DNA of 64,000 nt from an uncultured Ignisphaera sp. (GCA_938074605.1 CALJEI010000004.1:1-64000), one strand, 5' to 3'; positions 46,057-55,228 are shown, numbered from the stretch's first letter. The notes: generated by a model from the sequence alone, not told the origin. Translations and numbers: made by a program.

Positions 46057-46572
46057 TTGCTTACTAAAAGAAGCTTGGAAGTAAGAAGGCATCCAGTACA
46101 TGAGGATAAGATTCTGGAAGCTCTATATAAGTTATTGATACTAGATTCCATTAATCTGGCTCTATATGTAGACTTTTCACTATTACGCTATCCATTAATA
46201 AAAATAACAGTTATGCCAATAGTAGCCGATATTGATGGTGAACCTTATGGATTAAATGAATTGATAGGAACTAGCATAATGGAGATTATTCTAAATATAG
46301 AAAGTTTGTATCAAAATGAGGTTGATCTTAATAAGGATGTACTTTCAATGAAATTATTATGTGAACACGGATGGATTGTATATGACTACACTGTATTAAG
46401 GTCAGAACAGGGTATACCATACACTTCTAAGCTATGGATACATATGACTGAGGGTAGGCCCTGGCACGAAGCTATCGATGTTGATGAAGAATTCTCCAAG
46501 TATATGAACGAAGTCGTCAGTAAAATTGTTGTAAAGGCTAGAAAGATTCTTGAGTATGATGGATATCTTTAG
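46057..46572 (+). CDS. Conserved protein of unknown function
   Basis: A 171-residue alpha/beta protein, no family recognised. It has an acidic overall composition with strands such as IKITVMPIVADID and a C-terminal helix. TTG 46057 is preceded by GGGTGAT ending 5 nt upstream, a strong archaeal ribosome site; the GTG at 46048 lies inside that site. It is divergent from nep1 and precedes HMG-CoA synthase on the same strand with a 99-bp gap. Confidence 0.6.
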   Translation: MLTKRSLEVRRHPVHEDKILEALYKLLILDSINLALYVDFSLLRYPLIKITVMPIVADIDGEPYGLNELIGTSIMEIILNIESLYQNEVDLNKDVLSMKLLCEHGWIVYDYTVLRSEQGIPYTSKLWIHMTEGRPWHEAIDVDEEFSKYMNEVVSKIVVKARKILEYDGYL

Positions 46573-46671
46573 TGTTATTCAATATATAACATCCATGGTT
46601 ATTTAACCCAAAAATATCTGGAGCTTTTACTACTAGAATTCTGTAGCTATGTGGCATAGGGGTATGGCTAT

Positions 46672-47730
46672 ATGAAACATGGTAATAGTGGAATTATTGG
46701 TTGGGGGGTATATATACCAAAGTATAGGATCTCTGTAGATGTTATTGCAAGAATGTGGGGTTATGATTTAGATACTCTTAGGAATATCTGGACTGAAGAA
46801 AAATCTATAGGAAATGTTGATGAGGATAGTGTAACTATAGGATATCAAGCTTCATTGAATGCTATTAGAAGAGCCGGTATAGATCCGAGGAATATAGATG
46901 CTATATATCTAGGCACAGAAAGCAAACCTTATGCTGTAAAACCAGGGGCGACAATAATTGCTGAAGCCCTTGGGATTAAACCATCGCATCAGGTTGCAGA
47001 TTTAGAGTTTGCATGTAGAGCTAGTAGTGAAGCAATTAGAATTGGGATATCTTTAGTAGAGAGTGGTACGGCTAAATATGTATTAGCAATAGGCGCAGAT
47101 GCGTCACAAAGTAGTCCGGGAGATGTATTAGAATTTACAGTAGGTAGCGGAGGTGCAGCATATATTATAGGACCGCAATTAAATGCTGTAGCATATTTTG
47201 AGGGAAGCACAACATATTCTACAGACACACCTGATTTTTGGAGAAGAGATGGAGTACCATATCCAAGACACGGCGAGGGATTTACGGGCGAACCAGCATA
47301 TTTCAATCATATAATTTCAGCAGCCAGATTATTGATGGAGGAATTAGGGTTAAAGCCTTCAGATTTTGATTATGCAGTGTTTCATCAGCCAAATGGAAAG
47401 TTTCCTCTTAGGGTTGGAGCAATGCTGGGATTATCAAAAGAGAAAATATTGCCAGGGATAGTAACTCCTTATATTGGAAACACATACAATGGAGCATTAT
47501 TAATAGGTCTTGCAAAAATTTTAGAAGAGGCCAAACCTGGTCAAAGAATACTTGCCGTGTCCTTTGGTAGTGGAGCTGGTAGTGACGCTTTTAGCATTAT
47601 AGTAACTGATAGGATAGAGAATGCGATTAACAGGGCACCTAAGGTTTCAGACTACATTAACAGGAAAATTCTAGTAACATATGATATTTATTTAAAGATG
47701 CGGGGATTAATTAATAAGTATAGACTTTAA
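46672..47730 (+). CDS. mvaS: Hydroxymethylglutaryl-CoA synthase (archaeal)
   Basis: Condenses acetyl-CoA and acetoacetyl-CoA to HMG-CoA at the head of the mevalonate route to archaeal lipids. The nucleophilic cysteine is Cys115 in LEFACRASSEA, and the catalytic His is His238 in VFHQPNGKFP. GSGGAAYIIG and SFGSGAGSDAF are family glycine loops. The length of 352 is normal. In many archaea an acetoacetyl-CoA thiolase and a DUF35 scaffold protein gene follow; here they do not, so the thiolase must lie elsewhere. Confidence 0.94.
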   Translation: MKHGNSGIIGWGVYIPKYRISVDVIARMWGYDLDTLRNIWTEEKSIGNVDEDSVTIGYQASLNAIRRAGIDPRNIDAIYLGTESKPYAVKPGATIIAEALGIKPSHQVADLEFACRASSEAIRIGISLVESGTAKYVLAIGADASQSSPGDVLEFTVGSGGAAYIIGPQLNAVAYFEGSTTYSTDTPDFWRRDGVPYPRHGEGFTGEPAYFNHIISAARLLMEELGLKPSDFDYAVFHQPNGKFPLRVGAMLGLSKEKILPGIVTPYIGNTYNGALLIGLAKILEEAKPGQRILAVSFGSGAGSDAFSIIVTDRIENAINRAPKVSDYINRKILVTYDIYLKMRGLINKYRL

Positions 47731-47870
47731 CACTTATAATTATCTAAACATAGATTTAGCCTTTTTGCTAATGTACATAGAGTATCAATACTAACAATTG
47801 CCTTAAAACCTCTTTCACTTTTAAGTATAGCGGTCTTACCAATGATTTTAACAGAAATTTTCTCACACAT
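47727..47870 (-). CDS. Possible small protein (47 residues)
   Basis: The 195-bp gap after mvaS holds a minus-strand frame of 47 codons with an ATG. It begins MCEKISVKIIGKTAILKSE and continues with AIVSIDTLCTLAKRLNL, ending Lys-Cys. The composition is protein-like: basic, hydrophobic alternation, four cysteines. An in-frame ATG at 47885 would add five residues. It reads in the same direction as the winged-helix gene upstream and could be its operon partner. Its last codons overlap the mvaS stop. No family recognised, so this may be chance. Confidence 0.4.
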   Translation of the reverse strand: MCEKISVKIIGKTAILKSERGFKAIVSIDTLCTLAKRLNLCLDNYKC

Positions 47871-47925
47871 GTTGGTGCCCAGCATATTATATGAATGGGT
47901 ATTACCGTTAGTTTTTAGAAATGGA

Positions 47926-48381
47926 TTACTCTACATCTAGATAATTTTCATATTCATCAATAATATTAATATCCTCTTCAGAAGAACCGCTTCTCATTTC
48001 CTTTAATACCTCTCCTAATGGTTTACCATATTTTCTTAATCTTGCAGCTACATTACCCCATCTAGCTCTAAATTTTGATGGTACTAACGGTCTAACTCTT
48101 TTTGTTGATTTTCTAGGGATGTAATTCTGTTCCATGCCGGGGAGAGCTAGTGTACCATCTGGAAGTTCAATAATTTCATCCTTTTCTATAAGTCTCACCA
48201 ACACCTTTCTAAGCCTATCCTCGCCTGCTATTCCTGCGAAACGTTCTCTAAGTTCTTTCCATGATACTGGTTTACCATTATTATTTATGGTCTCTTTTAC
48301 AAGACGTTCTAATTCATCTTCAGCAGGTGCTTTAAAGACCTCAATGTCGATGTCTTCATAAAGTTTTTTAAGCCTTATCAT
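47926..48381 (-). CDS. Winged-helix-like conserved protein
   Basis: A 151-residue protein with a predicted winged helix at about 20-85 (ELERLVKETINNNGKPVSW, LRKVLVRLIEKDEIIELPDG). A basic, Arg/Lys-rich stretch (about 90-120, with PRKSTKRVRPLVPSKFRARW) follows, then an acidic tail. The pattern suggests a nucleic-acid-binding protein, perhaps RNA- or DNA-associated. No named family recognised. An A+T-rich 290-bp gap lies upstream and probably holds its promoter (a TATAAAAATTTATAAAC-like run near 48424-48440). Confidence 0.6.
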   Translation of the reverse strand: MIRLKKLYEDIDIEVFKAPAEDELERLVKETINNNGKPVSWKELRERFAGIAGEDRLRKVLVRLIEKDEIIELPDGTLALPGMEQNYIPRKSTKRVRPLVPSKFRARWGNVAARLRKYGKPLGEVLKEMRSGSSEEDINIIDEYENYLDVE

Positions 48382-48675
48382 TAAATTTCACCTATATACT
48401 TTTTTTCTAATATTCTATATATCCATAAAAATTTATAAACTTTTCTATAATGAATTTATCTATTTTCAATCATTTTATGTTTTTACAATATTTGTTACAT
48501 TGTATTTTAATGTTTTATTTTACACTCTTCAATTCTTGTTTCAATATACCTCATTAAGAGTTAGGGTAATGAAAAATAAAATATGTATAGTTTTGTATCA
48601 GCCAAAGAAAATGAATCATAAGTGCTATGATGTTTATATAGTAAGACAGTATAGAGGGTGATAGTGGTATTAGCA

Positions 48676-48966
48676 ATGTCTAAGCATGTCGTTAAGTTAA
48701 TGGTGACAGGCTTAAATCCTGATGATTTTGTGAGATGTAGCATTATAGCCAATAAAGTAAGAAGATATACTAAAAAGTATGTTGATATACATATACTTTT
48801 AGTACCAAACACTATAGGTCTTAGTGGTATTATTGTTGAAGATGAGGGTATAGTTCATTGTGATGACGAAACAGAATCTATAGAAAGAATCATAGAAGGA
48901 ATTTCAAGATTTATATCTAAGAAAAAATTTATTGAACCTGAAATAGCAGCAGGCAATTTTGAATAG
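48676..48966 (+). CDS. Small conserved protein of unknown function
   Basis: A 96-residue alpha/beta protein with the pattern VKLMVTGL, helix, VDIHILLVP, and an acidic C-terminal helix. No family recognised. A TATA element GTTTATATAG at about 48632-48641 would start transcription near 48660, supporting ATG 48676 over an upstream GTG at 48658. The HTH-PRTase regulator gene follows after 55 bp. Confidence 0.55.
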   Translation: MSKHVVKLMVTGLNPDDFVRCSIIANKVRRYTKKYVDIHILLVPNTIGLSGIIVEDEGIVHCDDETESIERIIEGISRFISKKKFIEPEIAAGNFE

Positions 48967-48986
48967 AAATGGGGAGATAGCATTAG

Positions 48987-48995
48987 CTTTTTAAA
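48987..48995 (+). promoter_or_regulatory. TATA box of the HTH-PRTase gene
   Basis: CTTTTTAAA is centred about 30 nt before ATG 49022. The expected transcription start is within a few bases of that ATG, predicting a leaderless mRNA and supporting this start. Confidence 0.5.
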
Positions 48996-49021
48996 TTCTG
49001 AGCAATTCACTTGTTTCAGGC

Positions 49022-49759
49022 ATGAGGTTGACCATTATGGTTTTATACATAGATGAAAGAGAACTTGTTATTGAAATACTCTCGAGTTTAAAGACATTCT
49101 TTAAATTCAAAGAACTTGAATCAATTCTAGGCATATCGATCCCCACGCTGTGGAGATATATACATGGCGATATTAAACCAAGTCAAGAAAGATCTAGACA
49201 AATGATTATGAAATTGCTGGATAGTGATATGATTGATGTAATTAAGGGAAAGGTGGTTAAGGCTGACGAAGAAGGACTTATTAATGTTTATACGCTTGCA
49301 TATAACCTAGACATTCTCACTATTGCCTCCATAGATGCAATGTTATGGGCACAAAATATGGGATTTACAGCAGTTGCTACTGTAGAAACAGATGGCATAC
49401 CACTTGCCACATTAATTGCAAAAAGGCTTGGTGTAAAAATGGTTACAGTAAAGAGAAAAAAGGAGGTGGGCTTTAATAAATTTATTGAAGTAAATTATAT
49501 TACACGAACGCCTCCCGAGGTTGTATCACTATATTTACCTGAGGGCATAGTGGAGTATGGAGATAGAGTATTGATTGTTGATGATCTTGTTAGAAGTGGT
49601 CGTACTAGTATTGCACTATTTGAATTAATTAGAAGGGCTGGTGCTAGACCCACGGGATTTTACGCCCTTGTCAGCATAGGAGATTCTTGGAGAGGTGCTG
49701 TAGAAAAATATGTGGGAGCTAACTACAAGGTATTATTTAGAGTTGGTACTACTACTTAA
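49022..49759 (+). CDS. HTH-phosphoribosyltransferase regulator (GfcR-like)
   Basis: A 245-residue protein with an N-terminal helix-turn-helix (about 25-60, ELESILGISIPTLWRYIHGD) and a C-terminal type I phosphoribosyltransferase fold. The PRPP-binding motif is VLIVDDLVRSGRT at 183-195. This architecture is known from archaeal transcription regulators such as GfcR and bacterial PurR, where the PRTase domain senses a ligand instead of catalysing. Its target genes are unknown. The downstream genes at 49808 and 50441 are on the same strand with short gaps. Confidence 0.8.
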   Translation: MRLTIMVLYIDERELVIEILSSLKTFFKFKELESILGISIPTLWRYIHGDIKPSQERSRQMIMKLLDSDMIDVIKGKVVKADEEGLINVYTLAYNLDILTIASIDAMLWAQNMGFTAVATVETDGIPLATLIAKRLGVKMVTVKRKKEVGFNKFIEVNYITRTPPEVVSLYLPEGIVEYGDRVLIVDDLVRSGRTSIALFELIRRAGARPTGFYALVSIGDSWRGAVEKYVGANYKVLFRVGTTT

Positions 49760-49807
49760 ATAGTTGGAGGAGCATTACATTCATTTTTATAACTAGTGGT
49801 GTTATTA

Positions 49808-50416
49808 TTGACTATTAAGAGAATTGCTATACTCCAGAGTATTAGTTATAGTGAGTGTAATAAGATTGTTGATAGAGTGCTAAATGAGAATATAGATACT
49901 GTTTTCATATGTGGAGGTATTAGAGAATGTAGGGAAGCTATCGATATACCCAAAAATATATTTGGTATTGTAAATCTAGAGGATGATATATATATCATAA
50001 AGCTTTTGAAGAATAGAAATATGTATATTGCAGGTAGATGGAGACAAATGGAGGGAGATGTCTGTATAGGAGGTATCGATGCTAGAAATCCAATTCAAAA
50101 CCTCTTATCACTTATAGAGGAATTACCATATGGTTGTAGAAATCTAGTGTTACTGTCGCGTTATCCAGTATTAGAATCCAGCTGTTCTTCATTAGAGTTT
50201 TTTAAAAAGAGATTTTCAATAGGTTTTACAGGTAGTTTATTGGAAAAAATACTAGATCGGATAGAAAGAATAATAATCATTAGTTGTAATAATACCCTAG
50301 ATAGAAACTGTATTGATTTTATGATAAATGACAAATTTGTAAATATAGTTCTGGCAAATCATTTTACAAAAATCATCATAGATTTTACTAATATTAGAGA
50401 GTTGATTATTGAATAA
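49808..50416 (+). CDS. Metallophosphoesterase-like protein lacking metal ligands
   Basis: A 202-residue intact protein whose motif order matches calcineurin-like phosphoesterases, but the ligand positions are changed. Numbering is from the upstream GTG at 49796. The D-x-H position reads ILQSISY (11-17). The GD position is CGG (39-41). The GN(M)D position is VNLED (59-63). SHYPP has become SRYPV (121-125), and GHxHE has become SCNNT (163-167). Spacing between them fits the family. The inference is a non-catalytic pseudoenzyme, not a broken gene. TTG 49808 has GTGGTG 6 nt upstream. It may be co-transcribed with its neighbours. Confidence 0.6.
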   Translation: MTIKRIAILQSISYSECNKIVDRVLNENIDTVFICGGIRECREAIDIPKNIFGIVNLEDDIYIIKLLKNRNMYIAGRWRQMEGDVCIGGIDARNPIQNLLSLIEELPYGCRNLVLLSRYPVLESSCSSLEFFKKRFSIGFTGSLLEKILDRIERIIIISCNNTLDRNCIDFMINDKFVNIVLANHFTKIIIDFTNIRELIIE

Positions 50417-50440
50417 TAGAAGTAGAAGTGGTGATTAATA

Positions 50441-51991
50441 TTGAATTTTATTGCATATAAAGCGAGGAAAGAGTCTATAAGATTTGAAAAAAAGGGAAGG
50501 CCAAGTGATATAAAGATAGGTATTCTTATGCCGATGCCGTATAGTGCTGCTGTTAATTCACTTTTTTTCCAAACAGCCTATGAATATATAAATAGATTAG
50601 AGGGTGCTGTGGCATATAGATATGTATATGATATAAAGAATGATGTATTGGAGGCTCTAGATACAGAGATGAACATTAATAACCTTGATGCAATTTTTAT
50701 ATCACTGTCTTTTGAACTTGATTATGTAATTATTACTAGAATTCTGGATAAGCTTGGCCTTCTACACAAATACAAAGGTTACAGAAAGCCTATATTGATT
50801 GCCGGGGGTATAGCTGTTACTTCAAATCCATTACCATTAAGTAGTATTGTTGATGCAGTTGTTATCGGTGAAGTTGATGATGTATTAAAGGACCTCGTAT
50901 ATGTTATGGGTGAAGATAAGCCTCTCAACTACTTGGATAACTTTAACTTTATTTCCACATTACCAATCAGAAACAAAGTAAGGAGACACTTTATTAGAGA
51001 TCTTAACCAAGCTCTCCACTCGATAAATCAATTTTTTGCAATAGATGAAGAACCTGTCTATGGATATGGTATGAGGATTGAAGTTTCTAGAGGGTGTCCA
51101 TATCTCTGTGCATTCTGTATGGAAGGACATGTTCAATATCCATTTAGATATAGAGGAATAGAGGGGTTGTGGAAAATAATAGAGAGAGGATTAGAGAATA
51201 ATGTTGTTAAGAGAGTTATTTTTTACTCATTATCGTTATTTAGTGTACCATTTATGGATGTATTACTAAAAAAACTGAAAGAAAATTCTATAGAGGCATC
51301 TTTTCCATCACTGCGAGTTGAGTATATAACTAAAGAGCGTTTAGAACTCATTAGAGAACTAGGGCAAAGAATACTAACATTAGCTCCTGAAACCCTTGTA
51401 AAGAGTATGGCCTGCTCTATAGGTAAATGTTATGATATAGAGCATCTTGAGAATGTTATTAGGGGGTGTTTTCAGTATAAATTCGAGCGTGTTAAGCTAT
51501 ATTTAATTACAGGATTTCCTAAATTGGATTTAAATGAGGAGATAAATGAATTCAAAAGATTTTTAACTAAGCTTTCATGGATAAGAAGATTAAGATTTTT
51601 AAGAATAGTTCTTAACCCCCTTATACCAAAGCCGTGGACACCGTACCAATTTCTACCACCTGTAGCAATACTTAACCTAGTAGAGAATATCAATAAATAT
51701 TATAAAGTGGCAAGAGAATTTAATTTTGTTAGAATTGAACCCTACAATTATGAATGGGCATTTGCTCAAGCAGTAGTAGCGCAAGGTAATGAAAAGACGT
51801 CAGAATTCATAATTGAATGGAGTAGATATGGATTTAGCTTAAAGGGGTTTTATAGAGTATTTAAGTCAATAGATAGAGAATCAGTCAAATTTATTTATAC
51901 TGGCTGGAGTGAACCACCATGGTGTGAGGCTATAGATATGGGTCTCCCCCAAAATTATTTTAAAATGAGATATAAATATCTAATTAGCTGA
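50441..51991 (+). CDS. Radical SAM protein with B12-binding-like N-terminus
   Basis: A 516-residue radical SAM protein. The N-terminal 190 residues are a cobalamin-binding-like domain (DAIFISLSFELDYVI, LIAGGIAVTSNPLPL, VVIGEVDD) without a D-x-H-x2-G motif. The cluster triad is Cys219-x3-Cys223-x2-Cys226 in RGCPYLCAFC. A later LAPETLVKS block is also typical. The reaction is unknown. TTG 50441 is preceded by GGTGATT ending 5 nt upstream. It is a different family member from the one at 35310. Its end overlaps the convergent MDR-like gene by 8 bp. Confidence 0.8.
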   Translation: MNFIAYKARKESIRFEKKGRPSDIKIGILMPMPYSAAVNSLFFQTAYEYINRLEGAVAYRYVYDIKNDVLEALDTEMNINNLDAIFISLSFELDYVIITRILDKLGLLHKYKGYRKPILIAGGIAVTSNPLPLSSIVDAVVIGEVDDVLKDLVYVMGEDKPLNYLDNFNFISTLPIRNKVRRHFIRDLNQALHSINQFFAIDEEPVYGYGMRIEVSRGCPYLCAFCMEGHVQYPFRYRGIEGLWKIIERGLENNVVKRVIFYSLSLFSVPFMDVLLKKLKENSIEASFPSLRVEYITKERLELIRELGQRILTLAPETLVKSMACSIGKCYDIEHLENVIRGCFQYKFERVKLYLITGFPKLDLNEEINEFKRFLTKLSWIRRLRFLRIVLNPLIPKPWTPYQFLPPVAILNLVENINKYYKVAREFNFVRIEPYNYEWAFAQAVVAQGNEKTSEFIIEWSRYGFSLKGFYRVFKSIDRESVKFIYTGWSEPPWCEAIDMGLPQNYFKMRYKYLIS

Positions 51992-52862
51992 TTTGAATAA
52001 TTAATGGAGCCCTTATAATTCTTGGGATATCGTTAAGACTTAATAACTCTACCCTCTTAGCGAGATACTCTCTGAATTCATTAAAAACCTCCATACCTGT
52101 AGCAATATCACCAAATTTCATGGTTGTAACATATTTGTCGGAGGAATCAGAAAACAATGAAGCATCTAGCTTTAGCATTGATAGTATAGATGGATGTACA
52201 ATTATAATTGAGGCATCTCGAAAGCTTTTTAAAACAATACTGTTAACTAGTGGATCAGATGAAGCTAATATAATAACATCAATTTTTTTAGTACCATTAT
52301 ATATGGATATGTGTTCGCCCTTTATAATTTCAGGCCATAGAGTATATTTAGGAATTATTGCGAGTTTTGAAGAATATAGCATTGAATAGAAAGCAAATGG
52401 TAGAATAGAGAGATCATTGCCAACAATTAAGGTGTTGAATCCTTTAACTAGATCAAGTAATTTTTTATTGATTGAAAGTAGAGCTATAAATAGCATCTCC
52501 AGATCGCTGAATGCTTTTTGCGATGATACCAATGCATACTTTGAGTCAATGTTGTATATATCTTGGCAAGCTCCATCAATTTCTATAGGGGCATGCCCTA
52601 ATATTGGAAACACAACTACTCTATCACCCTCAGAAATGCTATAAGACTCTACACCAATTCGTAACACTTTACCTATTGCGATAGAGCCTAAGACTCTTTT
52701 GTAGTCTCTAGAAATTATAGAGCATTGGGTTAATGCTTCATCAGCTATAGACATGTAGGTATACTTTACCTCTACTAGAATCTCATTTTTTCTCAGCAAT
52801 AATCCAGCATAATTTTCAACTATGGTTTCACCACAATAATGTACAATAGCCCTTCTGTACAC
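51984..52862 (-). CDS. Degenerate MDR (alcohol dehydrogenase-like) protein
   Basis: A 292-residue protein that resembles zinc-type medium-chain dehydrogenases. The GroES-like N-terminal part is recognisable (ILVEVKYTYMSIADEAL, then VLGSIAIGKVLRIG and SEGDRVVVFPILG). The catalytic and structural zinc cysteines are missing, and the G-x-G-x2-G of the nucleotide fold is replaced by a VGNDLS segment. It is also shorter than the usual 340-360. It is probably non-catalytic or highly diverged. An alternative is a different reductase family. Confidence 0.5.
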   Translation of the reverse strand: MYRRAIVHYCGETIVENYAGLLLRKNEILVEVKYTYMSIADEALTQCSIISRDYKRVLGSIAIGKVLRIGVESYSISEGDRVVVFPILGHAPIEIDGACQDIYNIDSKYALVSSQKAFSDLEMLFIALLSINKKLLDLVKGFNTLIVGNDLSILPFAFYSMLYSSKLAIIPKYTLWPEIIKGEHISIYNGTKKIDVIILASSDPLVNSIVLKSFRDASIIIVHPSILSMLKLDASLFSDSSDKYVTTMKFGDIATGMEVFNEFREYLAKRVELLSLNDIPRIIRAPLIIQIS

Positions 52863-53022
52863 TGTATCTAAACACCTTACAATCTGATAAGATTTATTTC
52901 TTAAACTCCTTGATTAGATTTACGCTATTTAATATTAATGTTCTCCTAAGAATTTTTAGCTGTTATTGTATATAGCTAAGCAAATAAACGTATGTTATTT
53001 ACTATTCGCAAAATCATCAGCA

Positions 53023-53391
53023 CTAGGGGGGCAATATACTTACGTCTATTCTAATTATACCTAGGCTCTCAGCTATTTCTAAAGTCCATCCAGCGAGATC
53101 TCTTGCAATATGTGAAATGGCTGTATTTGGCTGTATTTCAATGTCCAGTACTTCTTTATATGCTCTTATAGCAGCTTCTGTATTGATTTTTGGAATAAAT
53201 TTTAATGTAAGAGCGTCTATCAATTCCAAGAGATTTCTTTTACCCTCTTTTATAAGTCTTCTAATCAATTCTATATCTTCAGATGAAGGTAAGGCCGAAG
53301 CTTTATCTATATTCATTTCATCCAGTATTTCAAAGTATTTCTGTAGAATTCGGTAATCTTTAACAATTTTTCCAGAGCTCAAAAAGAGCAT
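53023..53391 (-). CDS. Helical protein of unknown function
   Basis: A 122-residue mostly helical protein with a hydrophilic Asp/Glu/Lys-rich first half and the end ILPP. No family, metal motif or membrane segment recognised. It diverges from the GNAT gene at 53469 with a 77-bp gap, and is separated from the MDR-like gene by 160 bp. Confidence 0.5.
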   Translation of the reverse strand: MLFLSSGKIVKDYRILQKYFEILDEMNIDKASALPSSEDIELIRRLIKEGKRNLLELIDALTLKFIPKINTEAAIRAYKEVLDIEIQPNTAISHIARDLAGWTLEIAESLGIIRIDVSILPP

Positions 53392-53468
53392 AATAACTCA
53401 CACTATAAATAGTTTTATTTCTAGTGTATGCATAATTAAGTTTAAATTTAGAGTGGTGCTATAATGAG

Positions 53469-53942
53469 ATGAGTTTCATAAGAGTAAGACCTGCTATAAT
53501 GGATGATATAGATATGGTTATAGCTATTAATATTGAATGCTTACCAGAGCATTATCCACTGAGTTTCTGGGTAGAACATTTAAAGAAATGGAGCGATATT
53601 TTCTATGTGGCAGAAGTTGATAACGAAATTGTAGGATACGCATTATCGCGCATAGAAGAAGGACAATCCTATTTTAAGAGTAGCTATATAAAAATGGGAC
53701 ATATTGTTAGTGTAGCAGTTAGAGAAAAATTTAGACGGAAAGGAATAGCAACTTATATGATTCTAACACTATTAAACTCCTTAAAAAGCATCTATGGAGC
53801 TGAAGAGGCATTTTTAGAGGTTAGGATTAGCAATGAACCTGCAATAAAATTATATGAAAAACTTAGTTTTAAAGTTGTTAAGAAGTTAACACAATACTAT
53901 CTAGATGGAGAAGATGCACTTCTTATGGCTAAAGCCCTATAG
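53469..53942 (+). CDS. N-terminal acetyltransferase (RimI/Ard1-like GNAT)
   Basis: A 157-residue GNAT protein that resembles archaeal N-alpha-acetyltransferases, which acetylate protein N-termini. The acetyl-CoA-binding motif is VSVAVREKFRRKGIATYM (about 78-95; R/Q-x2-G-x-A pattern as RRKGIAT). Further features are FLEVRISNEPAIKLYEKLSF, typical of the RimI/Ard1 branch. A GTGGTG site lies 9-14 nt upstream of the ATG. The gene is single. Confidence 0.87.
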   Translation: MSFIRVRPAIMDDIDMVIAINIECLPEHYPLSFWVEHLKKWSDIFYVAEVDNEIVGYALSRIEEGQSYFKSSYIKMGHIVSVAVREKFRRKGIATYMILTLLNSLKSIYGAEEAFLEVRISNEPAIKLYEKLSFKVVKKLTQYYLDGEDALLMAKAL

Positions 53943-53971
53943 GCTTTTATATAGATATTAACTCTTTATTG

Positions 53972-54457
53972 CTATAGATTGAAAATGAATATCTTTTCAT
54001 TGAAAGCTTTTGCTAAGGGAATAACATTTATTATAGGTTTTGGAATAAAGTTATTCCTTGTAATAATTATTAGTGTATCTGAATAGGATATACACTTTAA
54101 TATAGAATCATATTTATGCTTAGGTATACTTATATCACCACTACATAACTCTATAACATCTGTATTGTGATATAAATTAGTGATAAAGTTGGTTAGAAGC
54201 GTCAAAGATTTACATAGTGCTACTAGACAAGATATATTATTGACTTTAATTTTATTTAAATTTTCTATTACAACATTTGAATTCAGATAAATATTATTGT
54301 ATTTTAGTATACATTGTTTCCATGAATATGAACATCTACCATTGATTACTGGAACTATTACTAAAGCGATTTTCTCCATACTTTTTATGATATCTGTATA
54401 AATCTTGTTATAAATTGGGGAATCTACTGTGATAAACTTAGCTTGACATTCTAACAT
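53972..54457 (-). CDS. Hypothetical protein
   Basis: A 161-residue protein rich in Ile, Asn and Lys with several cysteines. It alternates hydrophobic strands (IALVIVPVING, TLIIITRNN, IFIFNL), suggesting an alpha/beta fold. No family recognised. Convergent with the GNAT gene at 30 bp. Its A+T-rich codons are not unlike its neighbours. It could be a lineage-specific gene. Confidence 0.45.
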   Translation of the reverse strand: MLECQAKFITVDSPIYNKIYTDIIKSMEKIALVIVPVINGRCSYSWKQCILKYNNIYLNSNVVIENLNKIKVNNISCLVALCKSLTLLTNFITNLYHNTDVIELCSGDISIPKHKYDSILKCISYSDTLIIITRNNFIPKPIINVIPLAKAFNEKIFIFNL

Positions 54458-54802
54458 AGTCTATCGCCAAATGGTTTATTCTATGTTTATATTTTCATTT
54501 AAATATTTGAATGTATGTCTTCTACATGATTTCTATTATCTACTAATAAAGCTAAAACAAATGTACCTTATTTATATTATTTTGACCAGCTTTATAAAAT
54601 GATTTTAAGTGTGACTCAAATCAATATTTTTCAATATGCGAGCTTCGCTATATACACTATATGAGAAGGATTACTGTATAGAATTATGTTTATATATTAT
54701 CAATTCCAGATATTAGTTAGAGATTTCAAGATGGAGGTCGATATCATAACGTATGTCAGATGCTTATTTTAATTCAAAATCGTATAGAGGTAGAAAGCTT
54801 TT
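54458..54802. other. Gene-free 345-bp interval
   Basis: No open frame of protein-like composition was found. A TATA-like CTTTATAAAATG lies near 54589-54600 on the plus strand, and about 40 bp further a small hairpin GCGA-GCT-TCGC is found at 54638-54648. No C/D boxes were seen. Whether a short RNA is transcribed here is open. Confidence 0.3.
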
Positions 54803-55228
54803 TTAGCTATTGCGGCTTAACGTAATGTTCTTTTTTATAATTTCTACAGTGCTCTCAAGATATTCGTCAATTAAACCTGCATGTCTTTTTCTTATATGGT
54901 CCTCCATTATTTGGCTGGGTAGCTCTTCACCACATAAACCACATCTGGCTATATGACCATTGATTTCTTTTACTATTGGCTTTATTTTTAATATTATTGG
55001 GATAGCATGCTTTAGAAGTACCCTTGCTTTAACGACGGAACCGGTTTTCTCAACAATTCTTTGAATATAGCCCCTAACTTGATGTTTACTTAAACTATAT
55101 CTTATTGCAACACTACTTGGACTTACACTGTTAACAAAGTAATCATGAACAGCTCTTACTATATTATCTCTACCAGCCAATACTTTAATGATGAGATATT
55201 CAAGTACTGCTTCAGTAGATGACCTCAT
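54803..55228 (-). CDS. HTH protein with a C2H2 zinc finger
   Basis: A 141-residue putative transcription regulator. The N-terminal half has a predicted helix-turn-helix (about 22-60, with SPSSVAIRYSLSKHQVRGYI). A classical single zinc finger follows: Cys96-x2-Cys99-x11-His111-x4-His116. A short helical tail ends the protein. No target is known. It is divergent from the RHH regulator at 55558; two TTTATAAATA elements lie between them. Confidence 0.72.
   Translation of the reverse strand: MRSSTEAVLEYLIIKVLAGRDNIVRAVHDYFVNSVSPSSVAIRYSLSKHQVRGYIQRIVEKTGSVVKARVLLKHAIPIILKIKPIVKEINGHIARCGLCGEELPSQIMEDHIRKRHAGLIDEYLESTVEIIKKNITLSRNS

Noticed and set aside
53009-53025. Minus-strand CTGATGAT resembling a C box of another guide RNA
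   Set aside because: No D', C' or D box follows at proper spacing, and the first box base departs from consensus.
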